64,000 bases of DNA, taken from the NCBI RefSeq assembly GCF_001640805.2, contig NC_066844.1, positions 8,762,216-8,826,215 on the forward strand. The letters run 5' to 3'. This DNA comes from Lates calcarifer (Eukaryota > Chordata > Actinopteri > Centropomidae). The notes beneath the pieces were generated by a model. That model had not been told where the DNA came from and made no database searches. It saw only the letters and a program-made list of their open reading frames with translations. The first letter of the stretch is position 1; each line of letters begins with the position of its first letter. Shown piece by piece: positions 27,520 through 40,253 of the stretch. The translations under genes were made by a program, and so were the position numbers.

Positions 27520-28227
27520 TTTTTTCCAATCTCCTTGTATTTAGTTGTCCAGCTCGACTCTAAGCGCTTTACATATCTATGATTGTATGATTTTGTACAG
27601 CAGTATCATCATATCACATCCTCCACAACCAGGAAGGTCTTTTTCTTTTAAAAGTGTGGGCATGAAGTCATTAAGATCTCCAAGAATGAAATCATTAAAT
27701 TGTGGTTAGACTTACATTTTTATAGAAATTGTACACTTACTTTACAGATATTGCACTGATATTCATGATGTTTCAGTGGGAAAATAAAAAGTGAGTGGGA
27801 TGTAAGAGATGGTATTCATGCAAGCATTCCTATAAAAATGCAATATAAACGAGAGCACACTCAGAGAGGCACAGACCTCCACCAACGCTGGACAAGTCTC
27901 CAGCAGTCCTTTTGTTTTTCAGTAAGTTATGGAGGCTGCATCTTTTCAAGTTGCTTTTTAGATTTGATTTCTTAACAAATTGGCATCACATTGTCTAACA
28001 AAATAGCAGTCAGCTGCATTTCTGCTCAACTGCCAATAGGGACTCAGCAAATGCTAGACTCTCCCTCTAGCTTTGGAATGCTGTATATACAGATCACTGG
28101 AATCTCAACAACTGAGCCCAACTTAATCCCAGATAATGTAATGTTTATTGAATTCAGCAGGTGTTATGAACGGTGACACATGACATATTAATCGTTTATT
28201 ATATTTTGGTTATTATATTTTTTTTTT

Positions 28228-28763
28228 TTCATCTGCGTAACATCTCCAAAATTAGACATTTTCTGTCCCAAAAAGATGCAGAAAAACTAGTCCATGCATT
28301 TGTTACTTCTAGGCTGGACTACTGTAATTCATTATTATCAGGCTGCCCCAACAAGTCTCTAAAGACTCTGCAGCTGATTCAAAATGCTGCAGCACGACTA
28401 CTGACAGGAACTAGGAAAAGAGATCACATTTCTCCTGTGTTAGCCTCTCTACATTGGCTCCCAGTCAAATCCAGAATAGAATTCAAAATCCTCCTCCTCA
28501 CTTACAAAGCCCTTAAGGGTCAGGCTCCATCTTACCTTAAAGATCTCATAGTCCCCTACAATCCCACCAGGACTCTGCGCTCCCAAAATGCTGGTTTACT
28601 GGTGGTTCCCAGAGTTTCCAAGAGTAGAATGGGAGGCAGAGCCTTCAGTTATCAGGCTCCTCTACTGTGGAACCTTCTCCCAGTTTCGGTCCGGGAGGCA
28701 GACACCCTCTGTACCTTTAAGAGTAGGCTTAAAACTTTCCTCTTTGATAAAGCTTATAGTTAG
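28228..28763 (+). pseudogene. LINE ORF2 C-terminal fragment (end of reverse transcriptase region)
   Basis: About 175 codons remain open to a TAG stop after DKAYS. The sequence covers the thumb and post-RT region of an L2-like ORF2: ISKIRHFLSQKDAEKLVHAF, LDYCNSLLSGCPNKSLKTLQ, HISPVLASLHWLPVKSR, then a tail with WNLLPVSVREA and KTFLFDKAYS. The endonuclease and the polymerase catalytic motif are absent through 5' truncation, so it cannot be active. The open frame begins further left at 28173, but those first ~18 codons run through flanking DNA and a T-run and are not part of the element. Having no internal stop or frameshift suggests a fairly recent insertion compared with the other elements here. 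Confidence 0.88.
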
Positions 28764-28846
28764 GGTTGGCTCAGGCTTGAACCATCCCTTAGTTATGCTG
28801 CTATAGGCCTAGACTGCCGGGAGATCTCCCATGATGCACTGAGCTC

Positions 28847-28847
<1 letters not shown>

Positions 28848-28897
<50 letters not shown>
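28848..28897. repeat. (CT)n inside the L2-type LINE
   Basis: More than 20 CT units between the ORF2 stop and the LINE 3' end. Confidence 0.95.
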
Positions 28898-28899
<2 letters not shown>

Positions 28900-31214
28900 C
28901 TCAATATGGATTCATATCCCATGTTACATGTTACTAACTCAATATGTCCCCTTTCCTGTAGTATTGTGCTCTTCCGTCTCTCTCTCCTCTTCTGTCTCTT
29001 TCTGCAGGTATTTCTTCCTCTGGAGCTGTAGAGTCTGATCTGTGATGACAAGTCTCCTGCTGCTCCTACAACTCCACTCAACACCTGCTGCTAGAATTAG
29101 AAATTACTTATACTGCTATTAGTTGTATTGCTGTGTTAGCAGTTAATACTTTAATTATCACTACTATCACTACTACTGCTGTATTACTGGCCTCATCTTA
29201 CATCTGATATGGAACCTGTGTTATGCTATGTTCTTCTTTCGCTATTCTCTACCCCCCCCCCCCCTCTCCTTCTTAACCCAACCGGTCGAGGCAGATGGCC
29301 GCCCACCCTGAGTCCGGTTCTGCTCGAGGTTTCTGCCTCTTAAAAGGAAGTTTTTCCTTGCCACTGTCGCCTAGTGCTTGCTCTTGGTGGGATTTGTTGG
29401 GTCTCTCTCTCTGTAAATACCTATTTTAAAGAGTATGGTCTAGACCTGCTCTATATGAAAAGTGCCTTGAGATGACTGTTGTTGTGATACGGCGCTATAT
29501 AAATAAAATTGAATTGAATTGAATTGGTCTTCTGCGTTCAGTTATAGAAATGAGTTTGTAAGGCCAGTGATAAACCCAGTGTTCACCACCTATCCAGGAC
29601 AGCAATACACACAATATTAGCAACTAGCTAGCTATTTTGGAGCATTTAGCAGCAGACAGATACTTTGCCCAAGTTAGGTTATTTTTAGATTGCAAAATAT
29701 AAACCCAAACTAAATACTTCAAAATATTCCTTGAGAAATCTTGGCCCACGTCTATGTTCCAGAACACAAAAATCGTCTTAATTTAGAAAAACGATTTATA
29801 TGAAGAAATTTACAGATCTCATAACTACAGAAAATCCAAGGAGCCCATATCTATTCTTGCATACATTTAGTGTTACTGACTAATTGAAGTCTGGCTATTC
29901 CTTTATTCAAATTTATTGGCAGATGCAAAGGCTAATATAGTGTCGCATCAGGGTTACAACATTCAGTGCTAAGAAAAGCATAAATGATACATGACATATG
30001 ATACATAAATGATAGTTTCCCAGTGCTCATTAAGACTAGCAAGATCTGAATGAAGATGGATGTCTTCAACCCTCAGTGTCTTCAAACTTTCAGAAAGGTT
30101 GTGAGACAGGATTTTCCCCATTTATCCCGTGTGTTCAGGGTTCCAGTCACACATGATGAAAATACAGAGTGTGTAGTGTAGAATCTAGTGTTCTAAACAG
30201 ACGCAATACATCAATAAGTAAAAATAGATTATAAATGTAAACAAATATAAAAGAGAGATCCAACTCAGCCTTAAATAAGATAACCAACCACCAAATTTGG
30301 ACAGAAATGAAACTACAGTTAATCCTAGTTCAAAGTAACAGGCAATAAATAAGCTTGTGACAGGGTCATTATGTGCTACTATTCACTGGCCTTACAATGC
30401 TCAAAATCCACTGCAGCAGTATTTCAGGGGAAAGATGACTGCAATTTTCTACAGATGTATCAAGTATACTATCTCTTTTTGAATGCATTCCAGTAAATGC
30501 CAAAGCAATACACCTTGCCTAATTTTCAGTCCTGTCTCGGTGAAACTGCTTTTAACAGCTCACAGCTCGTCCACATTGTAGAGTTCAACTAGCTTCCACT
30601 GACAGGTGAATTATGGGTTTGTGCTGCTCAAAACACTACTTGAATGGGACAAGCGACTGAAGCAAAGCAGCTCTGGGCCTAACACAAAGGAGAGTATCTG
30701 AATGTAGGGCTGAATGTAGAGCAATTAATTATCTAGATTTTCCATCTCATAATACAAGTCTGAGGTATGAGCGCAGTCAAATAAGAGCAATAAATGCAGT
30801 AATGGTATACCAGTTTGTTGTAAAGCAAAATGACAGATGGATAACCATGTCAAATGTCATGTCAAAGTCTCATCTCATTAATTCAGAGAAAATATGCAGA
30901 TCTTTGAGCATTTCTTTGCTGTTAGGCCACATGCAGGAGGTTGTAGAAGAGAACTTATGGTTTCTTAAATATGTTGAGCTGAGTGCACAGACCAACACTA
31001 ACAAATGTAGGAATTTTTGTAGACATAACAGTGTATTCATTACTGGCTATCAGAATTTTATTGGAAAATATGAATATTAAATAACTGATTATTACCCAAA
31101 AGGATTTCAATTAAAACCATCTCAGGAGCACCAGCAGAGACCTCAAATTGCACATTCTTTAGACTGATATTTAATGTTAGAATACAGGAAAAAAAACAAA
31201 ACATGGTGTGAAAC

Positions 31215-32066
31215 ATTCAACCAACTCATTACCTTTGCAAGGTTCCTGGAGGGGTCAGGGGACTTTCCTCATCCAGTCTACATGTGTTTGGTGAGCTTGT
31301 AGAGGGCTTATGACCATGTCTCCTGAGTGATGTTATGTGGGGTACTGTGGGAGTATGGGATACCGGGGCTGTTGCAATGAGTCATCCAATACTTACATAA
31401 CCGAAGTGAAAGTTGTGTTCATATTCTTGGCAGAAGTCACACACATTTCAGTTGTGATGGCCTCTGCCTGTTTGTCCTATTTGTGATTTTCATGAAAAGG
31501 AGCTTTAGTCGCAGCTGGGGAAAGAGTGTGTTTGGTTTGGGGACAAGAAAATCACCTCTCTGCTTTTAGCAGGCAATGTGGTCATGTTGGCATCTTCAAA
31601 TTGTTACCTCCAGCAAACACTGGGACAGTTTGAGTGTGAACAGGCTGGGATGAGAGTCAGCACCCCAAGTGCCTCCAAAGCTAGGGATCTCTGCCAGAAG
31701 AGGGTGAACTGCCTCAAGTGGAGGAGTTTAATTATCTCTGAGTCCTGTTAATGAGGGTAAAATGGAGCATGAGTTTGAGTATTGGAAATTGTATTGGACC
31801 ATTGTGGTAAAGAGGGAGCTAAGCCAGGAGGCAAATCTTTTGATTTAGCAGAACGGTCAATCTACATTCCAACCCTCCAAACAAACTATCAGTGACTGAA
31901 AGAATGAGATCATCAGTACAAGCTGCCGAAGTAGGCATCCTTCATAAGGGGACTGGGCTCACCCTGATAGGTAGAGTAAGGAGCTCAGACATTGGGAGGA
32001 AGCTTAGAGTAGACCCACTGCTCCTCCATGTTGAAAGGAGTTGACATAGTTCAGGTATCTAATCCA
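31215..32066 (+). mobile_element. Decayed Rex3/RTE-like LINE, reverse transcriptase region (copy A)
   Basis: Conceptual translation with many stops and shifts still shows the order of a fish RTE-like reverse transcriptase: LEGSGDFPHPVYMCLV, then YDHVS near CGVLWEYGIPG, NRSESCVHILGR, LFVIFMKR, a degenerate catalytic region near CWHLQIV, a NEGKMEHEF block, VVVKRELSQEANLLI, and finally a segment reading as LLLHVERS..LRWFGHL in the intact family. Family name rests on memory of these motifs; the exact clade is uncertain. Both ends are truncated and it has no intact ORF. Confidence 0.75.
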
Positions 32067-33702
32067 GTACATTTACTTTTCAACTGCTCTCCTCCTTCTG
32101 TTTGATTTGAATTCATTGTGTCCAGGAGTGGGGTTGGGAGGCCTCAGATAGTGTCCTGCCCCAAATGTACCCAGTAGCTACCCCCAGATTAAAGCTATTT
32201 TTTAGCCTGGGAGATTTATACCCAGTATCAGCCCACTTTTTTCCATGGTGGAGGAACTTGAATAGAGGAAACAACAGTTCAGTTCTTACTATCCTCTATT
32301 TTTATTTTTTTATTTCATTATTTTTTTTACTATCATGTTTCAACAAGTATATAAGGCTTAATAATATTGCATTTCAAAATATGAATAGGCCCATCACACT
32401 GTTGTTATTTAACACAAAGTAAGTCAAATAAATGACAAAATGAAAAATCAATACACATTTCACTCCTCCATAAAGAAAGGCACTATTCTTAACAGGCTCT
32501 ACTAGACACTCAGAAATGAAAATGGCAAAGCCCTACCCACAGCACCAATAACTGTCTAAACAGTGCACTGTTTTTTTCAAACTTTGTTTATTACTATCTC
32601 ACTGTAGCACGGAGCTGGGTATACGTGGAGGGCTTGATTACACTGATGAGGTGCAGGTGTTGTGGCTCTGCTCTGACTCCAGCACACCTGCTTCCACTCA
32701 GACAATCATAGACACAGAGAAAGAGAGGGAGAGAGCCACTGGGGACCTGACAACAGGTTAGGGAGACACAGAGTCAGGGAAGGTTGCTGAGGCAGACGTG
32801 ACAACACAATGTCCATACTGAGCTTGTTTGTAATGACTGTTTCAGTAGCTCTGTGAAATATTTGCCTGAGGATGGTTCACAGTCCACCATAGCAACCAAT
32901 CAGTCATGAATGGAATCTGTAACATTTCTTAAATTCTTCCACATTTTTTTTGACCCACTGGGTCTCCACCCCAAAAGCTTTGCAGCAGAACTGCAGAACT
33001 TGCAGAACTCCCTACTGGCCACTCCAGCACAGCCCTGCCCTGTGAGTAAACACTCAGGTGTTAAAACAGGGCCCTGTGCCATTCCTGTCCCAGCCTTCCC
33101 TGTGACTATCTCTCTCTCACAGCTTTTGCAAAAAGTGACTTCAGTGCTCCTCCAGCCCCAGGCTCTCACTCTGTGGACATTTACTGTCACAGGATGTCTC
33201 TCCTCCACACACACATTCTAGCACACTTTGGCTTTTCTCACGACTTGTCTGAGGTGTTTAAGGGATCCCTGTCAGCTCAGTAAAGCTGTGATTGACGCTG
33301 ACTGCAAAGGGGCTGTGTAAGGAGAAGTTGAGAAGGAGGTCAGCAGTGCAAAACCAAATATAGAATTTATTTTATATGTATGATGTCGCAAAAAGGCAGC
33401 TGAGGACACATCACGACCTCATAATAATGACATTTTGAAATTTTCTATTTACCGCATGAATAAAAATGTTTTGCCTTTTCAGCAGCTGCCTCTGTTTGGG
33501 ACTCATGATGTTTATTCTGTGAGCAACGTTTAATTGGAATTCAGATGACTTGGCATAGCACATTGTCAGCTGTTTTTAAAGGACAAGAGATGGTTCTGAA
33601 ATGTAACTTTTTTCTCATGTATCCTTCTAGAGCCTACTTTAGTTCACATCAAATTGTATCCTTTTAGTGCTGAGACCTTGTTGCATTTCTTGTCTTCTTT
33701 AG

Positions 33703-33885
33703 GTATATATGGGCCAGACGAGGGCTGGGCGTCGGCCTACCCTGAATGCAAAGAGAGAAACCAGTCACCAATAAATATTGTGGACCAGGATACCAAAGTA
33801 TCCACGGAGTATCAGGAACTGACACTGGAAGGCTTTGATGTGGAATCTTCTAATAAGACATCTATGAAGAACACCGGCAAAACAG
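33703..33885 (+). CDS. ptprg: ptprg exon, first half of the carbonic-anhydrase-like domain
   Basis: This internal exon of receptor-type tyrosine phosphatase gamma encodes the start of the extracellular carbonic-anhydrase-like domain, which in the family acts as an adhesion and ligand-binding module at the cell surface (contactins are known partners). The 183-nt exon begins after a pyrimidine-rich acceptor (TTGTCTTCTTTAG) and ends at CAG|GTACTG. Its frame is phase 1 at both ends. The translation starts YGPDEGW, carries the carbonic anhydrase signature QSPINI, then [20 protein letters not shown] and TGKT. The EYQEL..GFD.ESSNKT..KNTGKT series is what marks gamma rather than zeta. Two N-glycosylation sequons are visible (NQS, followed by Pro, and NKT). 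By alignment to carbonic anhydrase II the proton-shuttle His64 position is Lys in the TGKT stretch. The methionine upstream at 33654 lies in the intron, so it is not a start. The paralogue (ptprga or ptprgb) is not resolved. Confidence 0.93.
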
Positions 33886-35999
33886 GTACTGTAAAGAGAC
33901 CACGGGTTCCTGTTGCTGAGTTTTGACTGGTTTTATCCTCTTGATTAATGTGGGATCAGCCTTTTTCTTCACTCATACTGGCTGAAATGTTTAACGTTGT
34001 AAAATGATCAAGTCAGCTAAATGTTGGTCAAGAAGAAGTGAATGTGTGGACATTTGGTAGGTGCTGATATGATTTGTAAAGCATTTTAAACAACTTTGAA
34101 GTTCCCAATATTTCCACTATTTCACATTTAGTCATTCTTGTATCTTGTCCTACTGGTAGCAAGTCTTGAGGATTGTGATGGTCAATTAGTTTGTCTAATT
34201 TTGTCTTGGTCTTGGTCTCATCAGATGATTTGAAGTTGCTAACCTTTTTTGCAGTGGCACCAAACATTTTCATGACCCCTGACCTTTCGTGTCAGGACCA
34301 CACTCAGGCCAAAATGCAATTAAACTATTTAATGATCTGAAAAGCAGAATATTTCTTTTATATCTAAATCATGTTTGTCTTGTCACAAACCTCAAACTTG
34401 TCAAAGTTATGATTACATTATGTAGTCACAAGCTCCAAAATAGCAGTCATGTTCTTCAAAGAAATGTTGCCACTTGTTTATGACAGAATGTTTTTAACCA
34501 TAAAACTCTGTGACAGACCACAGTTCAAGGAGAATGAAAAGCGGAAGTGTGACACCTTTAATAATCCCAGCTCATACAGGCAGGTGTCTGCATGTCAAAC
34601 ATCTGTTTCATCACCTCCCCGCACATGATTATAAAACAAGACAGGTGCAATATGCATAAGTCATTTATGATGAAGATTACACATCCCACTTTGATTCAGA
34701 CATTAGTAGTGCCATGACAGGTGTCACTGCCTGTAGGATTCAGCACCAGGCCATCTGCATTTGCTTCTCTTGGCATTTTGAGGGCCCTCCTTGTCAGCCA
34801 CAGGTATTTTTCACAATTCTAGGTTGTCACTAAGATGGATGATCCTTTCCCCTCAGTGGAGAAATGGAGTTGAAAGGCTTTTGAGAGGCAGAGGCCACAG
34901 GTGGTTGGCATTGCTGTCGACAGCACTCTTGAGTGCTACCAAAAGCATTGCACAGCTGTGTGTTTAGCACAGTAAAGTTTAACATCCAATCATTTGCTCA
35001 GTCAAGGATATATGATTAATATGTGATGACAATTTTGAATAAATTGCAGTTTGTCTATAGGTTCACTGTAGTTTCTGTTTTGCAAAAATAAAACCCATTC
35101 TATTAACCCTAATAACAATGAGAAACCTAATGAATAGAAGCATCTGAGTGGCCCAAAAACACCATATCTGAACAAATAGTGGCTAAAAACATTGTAATGA
35201 CAAACATCTGGTTAGAGCATGGTTAGAAACATGGATTTGCTATTCGACAGTTGAATGGAAAAGTCAGTACAACTATCATATCTCTTGGTTAAGTATAAAT
35301 TAGCTTAGTTTTGCAGAAAAACTGGAAATGGGGAAGAGGTAGCCTAACAAAATCCCCTCACCAGCTCCCCTAAAGCTCCCTAATCTTCTTTGTTTAATCC
35401 ATTAAAAAATATGAAAACAACAATCCACTTTTATAGCAGAATATTGTTCTACTATTTCTTGGCTAAGAGCCATCACCAGGCAAGTAGCAGTGAGTCTAAT
35501 AGTAATATATAAATATATAAATACAATGTAAATACGTAAAAAGTCACATACTCATTTTTACACTATGGTTTTTGTATGGTATAAACACACATTTTTTGTT
35601 ACTGTTAGACACAGCCTTGTTCTGTGTTTCCTATTTCCAGTCTTTGTGCTAATTTAGACTAAATGGCTGCTGGGTGTAGCTTTATATTTACAGTAAATAC
35701 ACGAGAGTGGTAAGCATCTTCTCATCTGAGTGTTTTTCACAAAAACACTTATTTGCTATATTCTTTGTGTGCTGAATTTTGGGGGCCAGTTTAGCACCTT
35801 TCATCTCTGACCAGGACTCAATTCCCCAAAGGCGTTTTAAGGCAAAGATAAGTTTAGCCTTAAGGCTTACATTACAACAAAGCTCAGCTGCAGTATGTTA
35901 GTCAGCATGAACATTGTATATGCAGCTGACATCCTTCAACTTTAATTAATATTAAAGGATTTTGTGTGTGTGTTTCTTTACCTTGGTCCAAAACCTTGA

Positions 36000-36110
36000 T
36001 CCAGACCCAGATACCACAACTACTGGACAGAATGCCACAAGGACAGTCATGGTTCCCAGAGGGTGAATCACAATGTTTTGGCTAACCATTTGTCATGTCC
36101 CCTCCATGAG
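36000..36110. repeat. Possible interspersed repeat fragment
   Basis: CCAGACCCAGATACCACAAC and TGGTTCCCAGAGGGTGAATC followed by ACAATGTTTTGGCTAACC resemble a fish repeat I remember with CCCAGAGGATGAA and TTTGG.GATCC words. Only a fragment is visible. Confidence 0.3.
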
Positions 36111-39100
36111 TACCCTCATCAGGAGAAATATCAGATTTCCACATTAGAAATTCTATGATCTAATCAACAGTTTGGGGAAAAAAATATTAATACTTTATCC
36201 TACTTTCAGACTGAATGCAAACTTTAGGGTATATTAAATGCCTTGGTGCCGACTAAATAAGTGACTTTTTCCTGGACAGGACAGTACTGTATACAGTAAA
36301 TCAAGTATTAAAATATAGACCTTATTCATGCAGCAATGTATAGAGAAAAAAATGGCTATAGAGTCAAGCAATGCATAATAGGACAATATACCATGAGCTG
36401 TTTATAATAGCAAAATGGTAAACATGAAATGAGTAATGAGTGTAATATAAAATGTGAGAGCCAGCCCTGAGGCTAACATGCCATGAAATACAGATTCTTG
36501 TGCAGGTATTATGAGCTGTGCAAAACTGTGGATAAAATAAATAGAATGTTATAAGCTGTGACAGTGGTGGGATAATAATGTGATGGGAAGTAAAGTCTAC
36601 ACCCAATATAAGATGGAGGATGAGAGAGCTTGCTAACTGGTGAACTTATTTTTAAGAGACTGATTTGGTTTTTGGTGTGCCCATGTTCTTTCTTTTAGCA
36701 CCAGCCATCCATTAACATTTCTACTTGCACAGACGATCCTGCATGAGATAATAATTGCCAGGATATTGCTGAGGACATTTTAAGCGAACTACTGACAAGG
36801 CCCTAAGCATAGCAAAATCATTATTTGTTTTCATATTTTGCACCAAGACTGTGTTGTACTCACTGTTTTCGATCCATCCAGCATAACCTTCTGACATTTT
36901 CTACAGTATGACAGTACAGTATTTGATGTGTATATGGACACATCTAATTGAAACAATGGGTCACTGTATTCTTACACATTACTGGATCAAACACACATTT
37001 ATTACATAAAAAATCCTGCTTGTCTTCACCAGCATAATACACAGGAAAGAAAACATGTAATATTCTCAGATGAAATAAGTTGTCAGTCATCTGTACCTGC
37101 TGCTTAGCAGCACAAACAGTGACAATCATATGCAGAGCAGCTCCTCGCTAACTCATGTCACAGCCTTTCTTTCACTTTCTCTCTCTGCCTGTCTCATCAT
37201 CAATATAAAGTCCAAATCTGCTCTCATGACAGGACAGAAACATCTGCTACTAGCAGAATAAAGTGTCAGCAGAGTATATGACTCATGATCTATACATTAA
37301 CATAGTATTGTATATCTAATATTATATATGCAGCCACAACAAACAAACAAAAGTTTTAAGTACTGAAAGCTGGCATAAAATGTCAGTCAGATTCACAATA
37401 TTGTTGACTATTTTCTTATCACATAGTTTGCATAATCTGGCCAGTAATTTTGCTGCAACCACAACATTATGGTAAAAACAGTTTAGGTGTAAGTAAACAA
37501 AATTTCTTGTAGACAAGGTTGAACTAGATCATCCCTTAGGCTGGAATATTCAACCCCTGCAGTGTTTATCTGTCCTTGACAGCTTCTTTCATACACAGCT
37601 GCCACATAGATGCACATTCCATTGATGTGGCAGTAGTTAAGCCACAGTTGCTATTGGGCCCTGGTGTATTTTTATGGAGGGGTGTACATTGTCACTCTGG
37701 ATGCATTGATTTCACAGCAAGGAGGGGCTCATACTATCTTGTCTCCTATCCCCACATCATATGATGCAGGCTATTTGAAAACGCCAAGTGTTCTGGTAAA
37801 ATCCCCTTTAATGCTTGCTGTTTATTAAGCCTCACATGTAAGCACCTATTTGTCGTTGCAGCGGGAGCGTTATTATACAGTTATCCACTCAGGCAAATGT
37901 CAACTAACTTTCAAAACAACTAAACAGAGGAAACAGAGTAGGAAATTAAAAATAAGGCTCCTGTAGCTGTTTATGAGTTCCTGGGGTTCAAGTCATGTAA
38001 TGTCAGAGAGCTGATTAGCATTCAAGTTTCAGATGAGTGTGAAGGCCTCAGTAATGGAAAAGCAATGATTAACTATATCAGTGCTAGAAGTCAAAAATAC
38101 ATGTCTGTTACAGATACTTTGATGTGCTACTGAAGGTACAGTAGTTTGCACTGAGCATGGTAACATTTATTCTATCACATTATTTTCAAGTTAGGTTTGA
38201 CTGAACAGATCTTGATAGTGTCCCCTGAAGGCAGCATTGAACATTGTACTCCACAATTCAAATGCGTTAGTTGTTGAAACATACCAATGATTTTGCTGCT
38301 GTCAGATCCTTAGCTATGAAGCCCGGCACGGGAGAGCACAAATGTTCTTCTAGTAATTCATCAGCCTTCATCAAAATGCTTCTCCCTAACTGACTGGGGT
38401 AGTGATAACAACCTGACACTTCAGTTCCTGCTGTCACAGTAAGTTGGTGTAGAGTGTTAGCAGCAGGCTAGCATCTGTGCTTTGGTTGTCAGATGCCTAC
38501 AAATACTATATTAATTTGTTCATATTAATATCATAATATAATAATAGGTTATCATACTTCTATCATACGTCTAGCTCCAATTGTTGTTGACCCTACTTGC
38601 GTTTGTAAAATGGAGAGGCTGCCAGGTACTGCCCCAACTAAAGTGGATGTAGCATTGTTGGGTTTGATTTCTTAAGCATCAAAATAGCAGCTGGGAAATT
38701 TCAGAACAAGTTCGATAGCATCAGCCAAATCACTGTTAAAGGGTGTTATTCACACTCTAATTTAGACTTTGGTTAAAATACTTTTTTTCCACTCTGGCCT
38801 AGTGATGGGAGCAGGGGGATTTATTTATCAAAAGTTCCCAGTACCCATAGGGCCCAGGTTTGTTCATTGTAGCCTTACAGTTGTGGAGCTGTTATTGATT
38901 GAATTTGGATATGTTTTACAGGCACTAAATTCCAATAAATAGCCTGGGAAGGAATTAAAGGCCACTATGTCAAAATAACATTTATGTTTTCAGGTCACTT
39001 TTGTAAAGACCTTAATTCCTACATTGTTCATTGAGACATCCATGAAACCAAAAGACAGCAGCTGCACTGGGACTGCAGAGAAATGTTTTAAGTGTGCATC

Positions 39101-39558
39101 ATGGTGCATCATGAGTTCTTATTAACGAAAAGCTGGATATCTGCTGTGAAAATAAAGTAGGTTTAAGATATTCATAACGACAGTCTGGAGCGACCGCATA
39201 CCAATCTCAGAGTTGTGACAGCATCTACAGTGTACAGACAACGCAGTCAGTGTGTGGTTTGGTCTGAGCCATCATTATAAAGCTGAAGTCACCAGACAGG
39301 TATGACTGTGCTAGACAGGTATGTCCCTCAGTTGTCCATTAGCGTCCCACTGAGGCATACTGGAGAGAGTGAAGTGAGTGTGAGGGTGACAAGTTTTTTG
39401 TCATGTTTTGAGATGGACACCAGCACAAGGGTAAGATCTAGTAAAAAGAGAGGTGCAGGGATGATATGTGTTTGTGGGCCAGTTACTTGTGGGCAAGTTA
39501 ACATTGCCCTGGTTCCTTTGACAAAAGTAAAGTAGTAAAATGCTAATAAACAGCTGGT

Positions 39559-39573
39559 AAAAAAAAAAAAAAA
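39559..39573. repeat. Poly-A run
   Basis: Fifteen A residues, no adjoining retroelement body recognised. Confidence 0.9.
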
Positions 39574-39795
39574 GTTAATAAGGTTAGGCAATAAGTAAAC
39601 AACACCATGCTTGCATTACTTACATGTCACCACTAAGCTTCCAACTTGTAATTTAATATGGCTGCTTAACTTCAACCAACAAAATATTTTTTCTCTGTAT
39701 CTGTTTTTGGATAAAGGACCGGAAGTGGGCTTGGTTCATATTAGAAGTCATAAATTGGGAACACATTGCATTTTCTAACCTAATTTTCATTGTCA

Positions 39796-40015
39796 AGATT
39801 AGACTTAGACTTAGACTTAGACTAGACTTTATTGATCCCTTGGGATGACTCCCTCAGGGAAATTAAGTTTCCAGCAGCTTATATGGACAGAAGAAAACTG
39901 GAGAGCTACTGGAGAGGCAGCCGTCTCCCACAGTGTCTCCCACAGCGGCAACAACAATCCTCAATGCAATTGTTGTGCCTTCAAAGTATCAGGTATTATA
40001 TAACTAATTGTGTTT
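39796..40015 (-). mobile_element. Possible retroelement 3' end with TTAGAC tandem tail
   Basis: Three to four TTAGAC units (39799 onward) lead into TTTATTGATCCCTTGGGA and CTCCCTCAGGGAAATTAA. I recall this block as an abundant teleost repeat end. The tandem tail on the left suggests a minus-strand insertion. The right boundary is a guess from loss of recognisable sequence. It contains no coding region. Confidence 0.55.
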
Positions 40016-40184
40016 GAACCCCACCACCACCACACCTTTAACTAAATTTTAATGGAAATTGAACATTCAGAAACTGAAAGAAACTTTTTATAAATCAAAC
40101 AATTCTGTTTTGCATTGAAAATGGAAACAGTTTACAGTAAAGATATATAGAGAAACATTCTCCAGATGATGGGAATAAAGTAGG

Positions 40185-40253
40185 CTACTAACATATAGTT
40201 AGTATGCTATTAACATACACTACTACAACTATACTACTAACATATAGTTAGTA
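40185..40253. repeat. Duplicated near-palindrome
   Basis: CTACTAACATATAGTTAGTA occurs at 40185-40204 and again at 40234-40252. Each copy is close to self-complementary (ACTAAC ... GTTAGT). Confidence 0.85.

Larger units (their letters stand above)
28228..29526 (+). mobile_element. 5'-truncated L2/CR1-type LINE
   Basis: A non-LTR retrotransposon fragment: the C-terminal end of ORF2 (open to 28763), a 3' untranslated region of about 760 bases, and an end made of a short GAATT-type tandem tail (29509-29526). The tail instead of poly-A and the protein series SRLDYCNSLLSG, LQLIQNAAARLLTGTR and LHWLPV are typical of fish L2-like elements. The 5' boundary is set where open homology begins after a T-run and is approximate. 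The 3' region contains an expanded CT tract (28848-28897) and a C-run (29252-29264). The 3' 250 bases are repeated in reverse orientation at 14311-14554, which confirms this is a dispersed family. No clear target-site duplication could be seen by eye. Confidence 0.88.
1..33702 (+). other. ptprg: Intron upstream of the first ptprg exon seen
   Basis: No exon of any gene could be supported here. Human PTPRG, from memory, has a short exon encoding a GDPYWAYSG-like stretch just before the YGP exon; I searched by eye for it and did not find it, so it is probably left of the window. Listed separately are a Tc1 relic (7.2 kb), a multi-hexamer repeat (8.9 kb), an L2 tail (14.3 kb), dispersed repeats (15.8, 22.8 and 26.2 kb), an L2 LINE (28.2 kb) and a Rex3-like LINE (31.2 kb). 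Stretches where I see only unremarkable AT-rich single-copy-looking DNA are 1-3380, 5600-6650, 12000-12600, 16200-20870, 23000-24100, 25500-26200, 29530-31200 and 32100-33700. Intron identity follows from the phase-1 acceptor at 33701-33702. Confidence 0.75.

Noticed and set aside
28173..28227. The methionine at 28173 as start of a gene ending at 28763
   Set aside because: The open frame downstream is the end of a LINE ORF2; the first codons come from flanking DNA and a T-run.
32900..33221. Overlapping open frames of 103 and 104 codons on opposite strands
   Set aside because: Mutual overlap over the whole length and no family similarity; explained by a GC-richer stretch. No acceptor and donor pair bounds either frame.
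33654..33702. A methionine start for the first ptprg exon at 33654
   Set aside because: The first 16 codons lie upstream of the acceptor and are intron; the family has a signal peptide exon elsewhere.
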